A DNA stretch of 57,167 nucleotides. It comes from Shouchella xiaoxiensis. GTDB taxonomy: Bacteria > Bacillota > Bacilli > Bacillales > Bacillaceae_D. A model generated the notes under the pieces. It was not told the DNA's origin. It saw only the letters and a program-made list of their open reading frames with translations, and made no database searches. The translations under genes and the position numbers were made by a program. This document shows, piece after piece, positions 46,621 through 57,167 of the stretch (the stretch's first letter is position 1; every line of letters starts with the position of its first letter). The stretch lies in NCBI RefSeq assembly GCF_016907895.1, contig NZ_JAFBCV010000019.1, positions 1 to 57,167 on the forward strand. Direction: 5' to 3'.

Positions 46621-47973
46621 TTGGAAAACATTCATGATCTATGGAACAAAGTATTAGAAGAGATGAAGAAGAAAGTAAGTAAACCAAGTTATGAGACATG
46701 GTTAAAGGCAACGAAGGCAACAACCATGCAAAATGATGTAATTGTTATAACTGCGCCAAATGAGTTCGCGCGCGATTGGCTTGAAGATCATTATTCTAGG
46801 TTAACTTCAGATATTATTGAACAACTAACCGGAGCACGCTTGGCTCCAAAATTTGTTATTCCCCAATATGAAGAGGAAGAAGAGGCACTACCAGAACAAG
46901 TAGCCCCTGCTCCAGCGGAGATGAATGTAGCAAATTCACTTAATCATTCGCGCACGATGCTTAATGATAAATACACATTTAATACGTTTGTTATCGGGTC
47001 AGGCAACCGCTTTGCCCATGCAGCTTCATTAGCTGTTGCAGAAGCACCGGCTAGAGCATACAATCCTCTATTTATATATGGTGGCGTTGGCCTAGGTAAA
47101 ACACATTTGATGCATGCGATTGGACACTATGTGATGGAGCATAATCCAAATGCGAAAGTCGTTTATCTTTCATCTGAAAAATTTACGAATGAGTTCATTA
47201 ACGCCATTCGAGACAATAAAGCCGTTCATTTTCGCAACAAATATCGGAATGTTGATGTTCTTTTAATTGATGACATTCAATTTATCGCTGGAAAAATTCA
47301 AACACAGGAAGAATTTTTTCATACCTTTAATGCGCTCCATGAGGAATCTAAGCAAATTGTCATTTCTAGTGACCGTCCACCTAAAGAAATTCCTACGCTT
47401 GAAGATCGACTACGTTCTAGATTTGAATGGGGTCTGATTACGGACATTACACCACCTGATTTAGAGACTCGAATTGCTATTTTAAGAAAAAAAGCAAAAG
47501 CAGAGAACTTGGATATTCCAAATGAGGTCATGCTTTATATAGCTAATCAAATTGATACAAACATTCGGGAATTAGAGGGAGCGCTTATTCGAGTTGTCGC
47601 GTACTCATCCCTTATTAATCAAGATATGAATGCTGATCTTGCTGCAGAGGCTCTGAAAGACATTATTCCAAATGCACTACCTAAAACATTAACAATTACA
47701 GATATTCAAAAACTAGTTGGCGATCATTATCAGTTAAAAATGGAGGACTTTAAAGCCAAAAAACGAACAAAATCTGTCGCATTCCCACGTCAAATTGCGA
47801 TGTATTTGTCACGGGAAATGACTGATTCCTCTTTACCTAAGATTGGCAGTGAGTTTGGCGGGCGGGATCATACGACAGTTATCCATGCGCATGAGAAAAT
47901 CTCAAAATTACTTGCGACTGACCAAGAATTACAACAAAAAATCCAAGTGATCACAGAACAACTGCGCCAATAG
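46621..47973 (+). CDS. dnaA: Chromosomal replication initiator DnaA
   Basis: 450 residues. Domain I ([20 protein letters not shown]), linker to about residue 105, AAA+ domain III with Walker [16 protein letters not shown] (about 154-168) and Walker [10 protein letters not shown], and domain IV with the box-reading HTH ending [18 protein letters not shown] start at 46621 with AAAGGAGGGG upstream. Its own upstream boxes imply autoregulation. Confidence 0.98.
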   Translation: MENIHDLWNKVLEEMKKKVSKPSYETWLKATKATTMQNDVIVITAPNEFARDWLEDHYSRLTSDIIEQLTGARLAPKFVIPQYEEEEEALPEQVAPAPAEMNVANSLNHSRTMLNDKYTFNTFVIGSGNRFAHAASLAVAEAPARAYNPLFIYGGVGLGKTHLMHAIGHYVMEHNPNAKVVYLSSEKFTNEFINAIRDNKAVHFRNKYRNVDVLLIDDIQFIAGKIQTQEEFFHTFNALHEESKQIVISSDRPPKEIPTLEDRLRSRFEWGLITDITPPDLETRIAILRKKAKAENLDIPNEVMLYIANQIDTNIRELEGALIRVVAYSSLINQDMNADLAAEALKDIIPNALPKTLTITDIQKLVGDHYQLKMEDFKAKKRTKSVAFPRQIAMYLSREMTDSSLPKIGSEFGGRDHTTVIHAHEKISKLLATDQELQQKIQVITEQLRQ

Positions 47974-47999
47974 TGTGCACACTGTGTATAAACCAGACA

Positions 48000-48094
48000 A
48001 GCCTATCCACACTTTACTCACATGTGAATAGGCTGTCTCTTTACGCTTTTTCAGGTTTTATCCACAAATTCACAAGCCCTATTACTATTACTAC
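48000..48094. other. oriC: oriC, unwinding region between dnaA and dnaN
   Basis: A hairpin (48000-48011 with 48023-48034, holding CTATCCACA) can end dnaA transcripts. A DnaA box TTATCCACA (48058-48066) is followed, after a short spacer, by CTATTACTATTACTA (48079-48093), the DnaA-trio tract on which DnaA opens the duplex, then AT-rich DNA. Confidence 0.88.
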
Positions 48095-48141
48095 GAATTT
48101 AAAACATAATTTATTAGATATATGAAAAGGAGTTTCTTATT

Positions 48142-49284
48142 ATGCATGTTATTATCGATCGCAATCGTATGGTTCATGATGTTCAACACGTAGCCAAAGC
48201 CGTATCTTCAAGAACAACCATTCCAATCCTAACTGGAATCAAGCTAGTTGCTTCGCAAAATGGCCTAACGTTAACAGGTAGTGATTCTGATTTATCAATT
48301 GAAGCGTTTATCCCTGCTGTGGAAAACGAGCAAGAACTTGTTCAGATTCAAAAAGAAGGCAGTATTGTTCTTCAATCAAAATATTTCTCTGAAATTGTAA
48401 AACGATTACCAGGAGATACAATTGATATTCAAGTTCATGACCAATTTGCTGCAACAATCCGCTCTGGTTCTTCCGTTTTTACACTCAATGGACTTGATCC
48501 AGATGAATACCCTCGGCTACCTCAATTAAAAGAAGAATTGATCTTTAGCATTCCCCAAGATATGTTGCGAAATGTTATTCGACAAACTGTTTTTGCAGTG
48601 TCCACTCAGGAAACACGTCCAGTGTTGACAGGTGTAAACATTGAGACGGATGAAGTTGGTTTAATCTGTTCTGCAACAGATAGCCATCGATTAGCATTGC
48701 GTAAAGCCAAGGTTGAAAAAGGAAGTGAAGATCTACACTTTCAGAACGTGGTTATTCCGGGTAAGAGTCTACAAGAATTAAGCAAAATTTTAGAGGATAC
48801 AAGTGACTCTGTTGAAATTGTTGTAACAGAGAATCAAATTCTCTTTAAGTTAGGGAATCTATTATTCTTTTCACGGTTACTAGAAGGAAAATATCCTGTT
48901 ATTTCAAGCATGATTCCGAACCAGTCAAAAACAAGCTTTGTATTAAAAACAAAGCCACTGCTGCAGACCCTGGAACGCGCACTTCTATTATCACGTGAAG
49001 CTAAGAACAATGTGATTAATTTAAAAACAATTAGCAGCGATCAAGTTGAGATAACATCTACTTCACAAGAGGTAGGAAAAGTAACAGAGCAAATTGATGC
49101 GGAACAATTTGATGGAGAAGAGTTACGCATTTCGTTTAACGGAAAAAACATCATAGATGCTTTAAAAGTTATTGATAGTGATGAAATCCGAATTATGTTC
49201 ACTGGAGCAATGAGCCCATTTGTTATTCGTCCACTTGATTCTGATCATTACCTGCATTTGTTCTCACCAGTTCGCACGTATTAA
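48142..49284 (+). CDS. dnaN: DNA polymerase III sliding clamp (beta)
   Basis: 380-residue clamp with three similar domains. Landmarks are AVSSRTTIPILTGIKLVAS, RQTVFAVSTQETRPVLTGV, SATDSHRLALRKA, and the C-terminal HLFSPVRTY of the peptide-binding pocket. AAAGGAG lies 9 nt before the ATG. Confidence 0.98.
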   Translation: MHVIIDRNRMVHDVQHVAKAVSSRTTIPILTGIKLVASQNGLTLTGSDSDLSIEAFIPAVENEQELVQIQKEGSIVLQSKYFSEIVKRLPGDTIDIQVHDQFAATIRSGSSVFTLNGLDPDEYPRLPQLKEELIFSIPQDMLRNVIRQTVFAVSTQETRPVLTGVNIETDEVGLICSATDSHRLALRKAKVEKGSEDLHFQNVVIPGKSLQELSKILEDTSDSVEIVVTENQILFKLGNLLFFSRLLEGKYPVISSMIPNQSKTSFVLKTKPLLQTLERALLLSREAKNNVINLKTISSDQVEITSTSQEVGKVTEQIDAEQFDGEELRISFNGKNIIDALKVIDSDEIRIMFTGAMSPFVIRPLDSDHYLHLFSPVRTY

Positions 49285-49440
49285 AGCTTATTCGAAAAAA
49301 GGTTGGCTAGAACCCCATCAGTTTAGTACAATAGAAGAATAGAAAAGAAGCACAAAAAACGGATATGGCTAACGAATTAGAGGCAGCATTCTTAAACGAT
49401 ATGCTGTCTTCCCTTCGTGTAGCCGATTGTGAGGTGCGGT

Positions 49441-49659
49441 TTGGAACAAGTTGTTATTGAAACGGAATTTATAACGCTAGGTCAGTTTTTAAAAGAAGTC
49501 GGAGTAATTGATACGGGCGGGATGGCAAAATGGTATTTAAGTGAATTTACGGTAATCGTTAATGCAGAATCAGAGAATCGCCGAGGAAAGAAATTAAGGT
49601 CTGGCGATATCATAGATCTAGAAGATGGTCGAACGTTCAAAATTGCTCAGAAGGATTAA
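49441..49659 (+). CDS. yaaA: S4-domain protein YaaA (RlbA)
   Basis: 72-residue S4-like RNA-binding protein: [45 protein letters not shown] 49441 is preferred (GAGGTG upstream, family length 71); GTG 49429 is in frame. It lies between dnaN and recF, as in B. subtilis, and may help ribosome assembly. Confidence 0.92.
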   Translation: MEQVVIETEFITLGQFLKEVGVIDTGGMAKWYLSEFTVIVNAESENRRGKKLRSGDIIDLEDGRTFKIAQKD

Positions 49660-49661
49660 CG

Positions 49662-50780
49662 ATGCACATAAACAAACTCGCACTTACTTCCTATCGAAAT
49701 TATGAAAATACATCTATTTCTTTCGGTGAAAACGTTAATGTTTTTATTGGAGAAAATGCGCAAGGGAAAACGAATGTTTTAGAGGCAATATATGTAGTTG
49801 CTCTCGCCAAATCACATCGCACTACAAAAGATAAAGAACTCATTCGATTTGATGAAGACTTTGCTCGCATTCATGTGGAGGGTTATATCCGTACCGGTGA
49901 GGTAGAGCTAGATCTGATTTTGACCCAAAAAGGAAAAAAGGGAAAAATTAATGGTCTGGAACAAAGGCGACTGAGTGATTATGTTGGTACTTTAAATGTG
50001 GTCATGTTTGCGCCAGAGGATCTTGACTTGGTTAAAGGCAGTCCTCAAGTACGCAGGCGTTTCATTGATATGGAGCTTGGACAAATTAGTCCGATTTATT
50101 TATACGAACTGTCCCTGTACGGAAAAATAGTCAAGCAACGGAATGTCTTATTAAAAGAATTGCAGAAAAAACGAGCAAGTGCTGACGCAATGCTCGACAT
50201 ATTGACGGATCAAATGATTGAGAAAGCCACTTTTATCATAAAAAAACGAGCTCAGTTTGTTGAGAAACTGGAAAACTGGGCTGTTCGAATCCATCACTCC
50301 ATTAGTCGAGGTACGGAAAAGCTGAAACTTAGCTACATACCGTCTATTGAGGTATCAGACATAGAAAATATGTCGAAAATAAAGATGGAGTTAGAAAAAA
50401 CGTATGAGCGGAAGAAAGAGGATGAAATGCGAAGAGGCACGACTTTGTTTGGACCTCATCGGGATGATTTAGGTTTTTTAATTAATGGACTGGACGTGCA
50501 GAGTTACGGGTCACAAGGACAGCAGCGAACGACTGCGTTATCGCTTAAATTAGCTGAAATCGATTTGATTTATGCTGAAATTGGTGAATACCCTATTCTT
50601 TTGTTGGATGACGTGCTTTCAGAGCTAGATGATTACAGGCAATCGCACTTGCTTGAAACCATTCAAAGTCGTGTACAAACGTTTGTAACAACAACATCTA
50701 TTAGCGGTCTTCATCAAAGTGTCCTAAACGAAGCGTGCATATATGACGTAACGCAAGGTGCGATTAAGCGATTGGAGTAA
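49662..50780 (+). CDS. recF: DNA repair and replication protein RecF
   Basis: 372-residue SMC-like ATPase: Walker [16 protein letters not shown] (about 30-44), signature [15 protein letters not shown] and Walker [13 protein letters not shown]. It loads RecA at gaps together with RecO and RecR. It begins 2 bp after the yaaA stop. Confidence 0.97.
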   Translation: MHINKLALTSYRNYENTSISFGENVNVFIGENAQGKTNVLEAIYVVALAKSHRTTKDKELIRFDEDFARIHVEGYIRTGEVELDLILTQKGKKGKINGLEQRRLSDYVGTLNVVMFAPEDLDLVKGSPQVRRRFIDMELGQISPIYLYELSLYGKIVKQRNVLLKELQKKRASADAMLDILTDQMIEKATFIIKKRAQFVEKLENWAVRIHHSISRGTEKLKLSYIPSIEVSDIENMSKIKMELEKTYERKKEDEMRRGTTLFGPHRDDLGFLINGLDVQSYGSQGQQRTTALSLKLAEIDLIYAEIGEYPILLLDDVLSELDDYRQSHLLETIQSRVQTFVTTTSISGLHQSVLNEACIYDVTQGAIKRLE

Positions 50781-50784
50781 CGGA

Positions 50785-51057
50785 ATGTATATTCACATTG
50801 GAGGAGAAGTCATTTTACCTGCTAATCAGGTTGTTGGTATTTTTCCTTATCAAAAAAAAGGGCTTTCTAAACATACAGAAGCATTTTTGAAAGACAGAGA
50901 TAATAAAAAGACAAGCACAATTATTTCTAAAGATACCGTGAAAAGCATCATCGTAACGGAAGAAACAGTCTATTATTCACCAGTGTCCTCACAGACGCTG
51001 TACAAGCGTTCTATTGGCAGAGCGCATGAAGATCTGCTCGATGATTTAGATGAGTAG
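50785..51057 (+). CDS. remB: Extracellular matrix regulator RemB (YaaB)
   Basis: 90-residue DUF370-type protein: MYIHIGGEVILPANQVVGIF, then SIIVTEETVYYSPVSSQTLYKR. ATG 50785 has GGAG 7 nt upstream (inside the recF end). RemB, like RemA, influences biofilm matrix genes in B. subtilis. Confidence 0.9.
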   Translation: MYIHIGGEVILPANQVVGIFPYQKKGLSKHTEAFLKDRDNKKTSTIISKDTVKSIIVTEETVYYSPVSSQTLYKRSIGRAHEDLLDDLDE

Positions 51058-51099
51058 AATCTGCTAGTTGAACATATTTGATTTCTGATGAGAAGGTGA

Positions 51100-53028
<1,929 letters not shown>

Positions 53029-53075
53029 GAGAAAAGTCAGGCGTGTGAATGCCGGCTATCGTGGAGGTTTACGCA

Positions 53076-55592
53076 ATGGCTGAAGAAGAAGTTTCAAGGT
53101 TAAGAGAGAGACATATTGATGAGGAAATGAAAGAATCATTCATGGACTATGCCATGAGTGTTATTGTAAGTCGTGCGTTACCAGACGTCAGAGATGGCAT
53201 GAAACCGGTTCATCGACGTATTTTGTATGCTATGTTTGAACTTGGAATGACGCCAGATAAGGCTTATAAAAAATCAGCACGTATTGTGGGTGAAGTACTG
53301 GGTAAATACCATCCTCACGGGGATTCATCCGTTTACGATACGATGGTACGTATGGCTCAAGATTTTAGCTACCGCTATATGTTGGTGAATGGTCACGGAA
53401 ATTTCGGTTCCATTGACGGAGACTCAGCGGCTGCAATGCGTTACACAGAATCAAAGATGTCCAAGATTTCAATGGAACTTGTGCGTGATTTAAATAAAGA
53501 TACAGTAGATTTTGATGACAACTATGACGGAACAGAGCGAGAGCCAAAGGTTCTACCTGCTCGTTTTCCGAATTTGCTTGTGAACGGTACTTCCGGGATT
53601 GCTGTTGGAATGGCAACAAATATACCACCTCATCAGTTAGGGGAAGTAATTGATGGATTACTTGCCTTGTCTGAAAACCCGGAAATAACAATTCCCGAAT
53701 TAATGGAGTATATTCCTGGACCAGATTTTCCAACTGGTGGAGAGATTCTTGGCCGTTCAGGTATCCGCAAAGCGTATACGACTGGACGAGGATCTATTAT
53801 GGTTCGCGCCAAGACAGATATCATTGAAAATAAAGGGAAACAGTCCATTATCGTAACAGAGTTGCCTTATCAAGTGAACAAGGCTCGACTAATTGAAAAG
53901 ATAGCAGAACTTGTTCGTGATAAGAAAATTGAAGGGATCTCAGAGTTAAGAGATTCTTCGGATCGAAACGGGATGAGAATTGTCATTGACTTGCGTCGTG
54001 ATGCCAATGCAAATGTCATTTTAAATAACTTATATAAGCAAACGGCGCTACAAACGAGCTTTGGTATTAATATGCTTGCCCTTGTAAAAGGGAAGCCTGA
54101 AGTTCTAAATATCAAACAAACGCTTGAGCATTACTTAAGTCACCAAATTGAAGTCATTCGCAGAAGAACTCAATTTGATTTGAATAAAGCGGAAGCGCGT
54201 GCTCATATTTTAGAAGGTTTGCGTATCGCATTAGATCATATCGATGAAATTATTGCGCTGATAAGAGCTTCTGAAACAGCAGAAGTTGCCCGCAATGGTT
54301 TAATAGAAAGATTCAGCTTGAGTTATGAACAAGCTCAAGCGATTTTAGATATGCGTCTGCAGCGACTTACAGGGTTAGAACGCGATAAGCTCGAGCAGGA
54401 GTATCAAGAAATTATGGAGCGCATTAAGGAGCTTAGAGCAATTCTAGCGAGCGAAGAGCGTGTGCTAGAAGTAATTCGAGAAGAAATTTTAGTTGTAAAA
54501 CAGAAGTTTAACGATGAGAGACGTACGGTCATCTCGATGAGTGAGGAACATTTAGAAGATGAGGATTTAATTCCTCGTCAAAACATTGTTGTTACGATTA
54601 CTCATAATGGGTATGTAAAGAGATTACCAATCTCAACGTATCGTGCACAAAGACGTGGTGGTAAAGGGATTCAAGGAATGGGGACAAATGATGATGATTT
54701 TGTTCAACATTTATTTACAACCAATACACACCACACAATTCTGTTCTTTACAGATAAAGGGAAAGTTTACCGTTTAAAAGGCTATGAAATACCTGAGCTT
54801 GGAAGAACTGCTAAGGGAATTCCTGCGATTAATTTGCTGCAAATCGATCCAGGCGAAGCGATCAGTACAGTTATACCAATTGAAGAATTTGATGATGATG
54901 CGTATCTGTTCTTCTTGACTGAACAAGGTATTGCTAAACGATCAAAGCTATCGGCATTTGCTAACATTCGAAAAGGTGGGCTATTTGCGATTAATTTACG
55001 TGAAGACGACTTGCTTCATGGTGTCCGCTTAACGGATGGAACGAAACAACTTATGATTGGAACAAAGCAAGGGATGGCGATCCGTTTTAACGAAGAAGAT
55101 GTCCGTTTAATGGGACGTACAGCAGCTGGTGTAAAAGGGATTACGCTCTCAGATAATGACGGTGTCGTAGGGATGGACGTTATTGTTGAAGATCAAAAAG
55201 TTCTTGTTGTAACGGAAAAAGGCTATGGAAAAAGAACTGAGCTTGATGAGTACCGGGTCCAAAGCCGAGGCGGTAAAGGAATTAAAACATGTAATATCAC
55301 AGAAAAAAATGGCCCTCTAGTATCATTGAAGATGGTTGCTGAAGAAGACGATATTATGATTGTAACGGCGAATGGTGTCATTATTCGGACAACCGTCGAA
55401 GGAATCTCGACAACTGGAAGAAATACGCAAGGTGTTACATTAATACGAGTGCGCGAAGGCGAGGAAGTTGCCACCGTTGCTCGAGTGAACATTAATGATG
55501 ACGAGGTTGAAGATCTTGAAGACGAGATTGAAACTGAAGGCGTTGATGTTGTTGAAGAAACTGAAACAACTGAAGAAGAATCTGATGAATAA
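53076..55592 (+). CDS. gyrA: DNA gyrase subunit A
   Basis: 838 residues. The catalytic Tyr is in [11 protein letters not shown] (about Y123), and the quinolone region [19 protein letters not shown] has wild-type Ser at 84 of the local numbering. The C-terminal beta-pinwheel carries the GyrA box [10 protein letters not shown], and the tail is very acidic. ATG 53076 has GGAGG 8 nt upstream; an ATG at 53049 is rejected. Confidence 0.97.
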   Translation: MAEEEVSRLRERHIDEEMKESFMDYAMSVIVSRALPDVRDGMKPVHRRILYAMFELGMTPDKAYKKSARIVGEVLGKYHPHGDSSVYDTMVRMAQDFSYRYMLVNGHGNFGSIDGDSAAAMRYTESKMSKISMELVRDLNKDTVDFDDNYDGTEREPKVLPARFPNLLVNGTSGIAVGMATNIPPHQLGEVIDGLLALSENPEITIPELMEYIPGPDFPTGGEILGRSGIRKAYTTGRGSIMVRAKTDIIENKGKQSIIVTELPYQVNKARLIEKIAELVRDKKIEGISELRDSSDRNGMRIVIDLRRDANANVILNNLYKQTALQTSFGINMLALVKGKPEVLNIKQTLEHYLSHQIEVIRRRTQFDLNKAEARAHILEGLRIALDHIDEIIALIRASETAEVARNGLIERFSLSYEQAQAILDMRLQRLTGLERDKLEQEYQEIMERIKELRAILASEERVLEVIREEILVVKQKFNDERRTVISMSEEHLEDEDLIPRQNIVVTITHNGYVKRLPISTYRAQRRGGKGIQGMGTNDDDFVQHLFTTNTHHTILFFTDKGKVYRLKGYEIPELGRTAKGIPAINLLQIDPGEAISTVIPIEEFDDDAYLFFLTEQGIAKRSKLSAFANIRKGGLFAINLREDDLLHGVRLTDGTKQLMIGTKQGMAIRFNEEDVRLMGRTAAGVKGITLSDNDGVVGMDVIVEDQKVLVVTEKGYGKRTELDEYRVQSRGGKGIKTCNITEKNGPLVSLKMVAEEDDIMIVTANGVIIRTTVEGISTTGRNTQGVTLIRVREGEEVATVARVNINDDEVEDLEDEIETEGVDVVEETETTEEESDE

Positions 55593-55601
55593 AAAGGGAA
55601 A

Positions 55602-55629
55602 GCAGCTGTCCGTGGACAGCTGCTTTTTT
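55602..55629 (+). terminator. Terminator of gyrA
   Basis: GCAGCTGTCC (55602-55611) and GGACAGCTGC (55614-55623) form a perfect stem (the inner pairs open to make the loop), followed by TTTTTT. It also lies just after the convergent small gene and could serve both. Confidence 0.92.
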
Positions 55630-55633
55630 CGTT

Positions 55634-55795
55634 TTATAGGACAGGGTAGGTAGAATCATAGCGTGGGTACGCATAGCATGGAGGTCTTACGCTTAATTGA
55701 GGCACTGTCCAGGAATCATGTAAATAAACCATTCGGTCCACTGTATCTTGTTCATTTGTTACTAATAACGTAATAAGTGGATAATAAGTAAACAT
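55634..55795 (-). CDS. 53-residue protein, hypothetical
   Basis: ATG 55795 has AGGAGGAG 8 nt upstream; TAA is at 55634-55636. The product has an early hydrophobic patch (YYPLITLLV) and a Tyr/Pro-rich tail (VRPPCYAYPRYDSTYPVL). I do not recognise it. Convergent to gyrA, sharing its terminator. The Tyr/Pro richness recalls spore-coat proteins, but this is a guess. Confidence 0.6.
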   Translation of the reverse strand: MFTYYPLITLLVTNEQDTVDRMVYLHDSWTVPQLSVRPPCYAYPRYDSTYPVL

Positions 55796-55911
55796 AGGCT
55801 AATCTCCTCCTTCTTATTACTATACGAAGTAGCCAACCTGTGCGTGTAGTCACATGCATATCTACCATTGATTATTAATAAATAGAAGGGAGGACTGGAG
55901 GCGATGTTCAT

Positions 55912-56886
55912 ATGAATGATAAAAATGAGAAAGAACTAGAAAAAGAAATAGCCCCACTACAAGATTGGTTTGAAAAAAATAAATCAACGCCATATCCGCT
56001 ATATCCGTTTTACGGAAAGATAACGCGTTATGAAGATGTTTATTTAACGGGGCCAGAACAACGGCAATTACGACAACCTGGAGTCGAACGACTTATGGTT
56101 CCAAGACCAATCATTGAGAACCCGGAATATAGAGGGAGTGGGAAGTTAAAAGATAAAGTGGCAATCATTACGGGTGGCGACAGTGGGATTGGTGCTGCTG
56201 TGGCGATTGCATTTGCTAAAGAAGGCGCTCACTGCGTTATTAGCTACTTAGAAGAGCATGAAGATGCAGAAAGAACAAGAAGAAGAATTAAAGAATTGGG
56301 GCAAACCTGTCTTTTGATCAGTGGAGATGTTAGTAAAAGGGAGAAGAATGAAGAAATCGTAGATAAAGCGATAAAAACATATGGAAAAATTGATATCTTG
56401 GTGAATAACGTTGGTGTTCAGTTTCCTCAGCATTCTATTACTGAAATAACGGATGAACAGTTTGACCATACATTTAAAGTAAACGTTTATTCTCATTTTT
56501 ATTTAACAAGAGCAGCTATCCCCTATTTAAATGCGGGTAGCTCCATTATCACTACTTCATCTGTTGTAACGTATATCGGTTTACCACAATTAGTTGATTA
56601 CACAGCTACTAAAGGAGCGAATGTCGGCTGGACGCGTGCACTTGCAAAGCAAGTTGGAGCCAAAGGAATTCGTGTGAATGCTGTTGCTCCAGGAAAGATT
56701 TGGACACCATTAATTCCGGCTAGTTTTCCAGCAGATGATAACGCACTGCAAGGTGATAATCTATATGGACGAGTGGGGCAACCTTTTGAATTAGCTCCAA
56801 CCTATGTTTACTTAGCGTCAGATGATTCACGTTTTGTTACTGGTCAGGTCCTGCATGTGGACGGAGGGCAATCAACGAGTAGTTAG
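55912..56886 (+). CDS. Short-chain dehydrogenase/reductase (YhdF/YhxC-type)
   Basis: A 324-residue SDR with an N-terminal extension of about 75 residues (DWFEKNKSTPYPLYPFYGKI). Cofactor motif TGGDSGIGAAVA (about 86-97), NNVGVQ and the catalytic Ser and Tyr-Lys in SSVVTYIG...DYTATKGA. The end DGGQSTSS is usual. Related Bacillus proteins belong to the general-stress group. The start is ATG at 55912 after GGAGGCGATGTTCAT. Confidence 0.92.
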   Translation: MNDKNEKELEKEIAPLQDWFEKNKSTPYPLYPFYGKITRYEDVYLTGPEQRQLRQPGVERLMVPRPIIENPEYRGSGKLKDKVAIITGGDSGIGAAVAIAFAKEGAHCVISYLEEHEDAERTRRRIKELGQTCLLISGDVSKREKNEEIVDKAIKTYGKIDILVNNVGVQFPQHSITEITDEQFDHTFKVNVYSHFYLTRAAIPYLNAGSSIITTSSVVTYIGLPQLVDYTATKGANVGWTRALAKQVGAKGIRVNAVAPGKIWTPLIPASFPADDNALQGDNLYGRVGQPFELAPTYVYLASDDSRFVTGQVLHVDGGQSTSS

Positions 56887-57040
56887 CTTCATCTTTTTCT
56901 TCTTTTACTAGAATAATAATAAGGTCTACTAAAAATATGCTTAATAGTATGTTTAGAACAATAATAGAAAGGGGATCGAGACAATTAAGACGACGTTTTA
57001 TAAAATAAACAAGTCCTATAAAAATATTTCCGGAAAACAG

Positions 57041-57069
57041 TTGACCTATTCTTTTAGAGATGGTATATT
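57041..57069 (+). promoter_or_regulatory. rRNA operon promoter
   Basis: TTGACC (57041-57046), 17-bp spacer, TATATT (57064-57069). The leader that follows contains GTTCTTTGAAAACTGAAC (57102-57119), a boxA-like antitermination element always found shortly before 16S rRNA in Bacillus. The 16S gene itself lies beyond the window. Confidence 0.85.
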
Positions 57070-57167
57070 AATTGAGTCGCCAAGAGAGAACGGCGCAAAC
57101 GAGTTCTTTGAAAACTGAACAAAAGCCAAGCGTAATAAAGAGATACAAGGTATCTCGTCAATGAAAG

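Noticed and set aside
57027-57036. Possible Noc-binding site before the rRNA operon
   Set aside because: TTTCCGGAAA lacks two central bases of the NBS consensus ATTTCCCGGGAAAT.

Overview
The window is the replication-origin region of a low-to-moderate G+C, spore-forming Bacillaceae chromosome. The gene order from rlmH through the wal operon, purA, dnaC, rplI, gdpP, rpsF-ssb-rpsR, ychF, yyaC, the par genes, noc, rsmG, mnmG, mnmE, jag, yidC, rnpA, rpmH, dnaA, dnaN, yaaA, recF, remB, gyrB and gyrA is the classical Bacillus origin order. The sporulation genes yyaC, spoIIIJ, parAB and an Sda-like gene, together with very acidic exported proteins, suggest an alkaliphilic Bacillus relative (Alkalihalobacillus/Shouchella-like). 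Genus is inference; no 16S sequence lies in the window.

Positions 1-16100 are an accessory region. It opens with the remains of a defence-like pair on the minus strand: the C-terminal part of a caspase-family protease, joined at its broken 5' side to a frameshifted flagellin scrap, and translationally coupled (ATGA) to an intact SLOG-fold protein. Next comes a complete minus-strand catabolic operon, tctC-tctB-tctA-fucI-sialidase-like-DHDPS/NAL-like aldolase-ribulokinase, preceded by its LacI-family regulator. Two copies of one palindromic operator (core GCTAAAACGTTTTAGC) lie before tctC and before lacI. From 11.3 to 16.1 kb is a gene-poor stretch of very small genes: small membrane proteins, a basic 48-residue ORF, an acidic lipoprotein, an Sda-like sporulation checkpoint protein, and a duplicated small-membrane-protein module in which one copy is decayed. 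Both copies of the module carry what look like SigmaB promoters.

Positions 16.1-46.1 kb are the minus-strand core: rlmH, a CxxH/CxxC protein, HtrA-type protease, walJ, yycI, yycH, walK, walR, five tRNA genes (Lys-Glu-Asp-Phe-Thr), purA with a recognisable promoter and PurR box, the replicative helicase, ribosomal and c-di-AMP genes, ychF, chromosome partition and nucleoid occlusion genes with two parS sites, and tRNA-modification and membrane-insertion genes ending at rpmH.

The bipartite oriC flanks dnaA. The upstream part (46.2-46.5 kb) holds many DnaA-box-like 9-mers, two of them inside a 16-bp perfect inverted repeat. The downstream part (48.0-48.1 kb) has a DnaA box followed by a DnaA-trio tract. 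Plus-strand genes then run away from the origin: dnaA, dnaN, yaaA, recF, remB, gyrB, gyrA. After a terminator shared with a convergent 53-residue gene and a short-chain dehydrogenase gene, the window ends in the leader of an rRNA operon whose promoter is visible.
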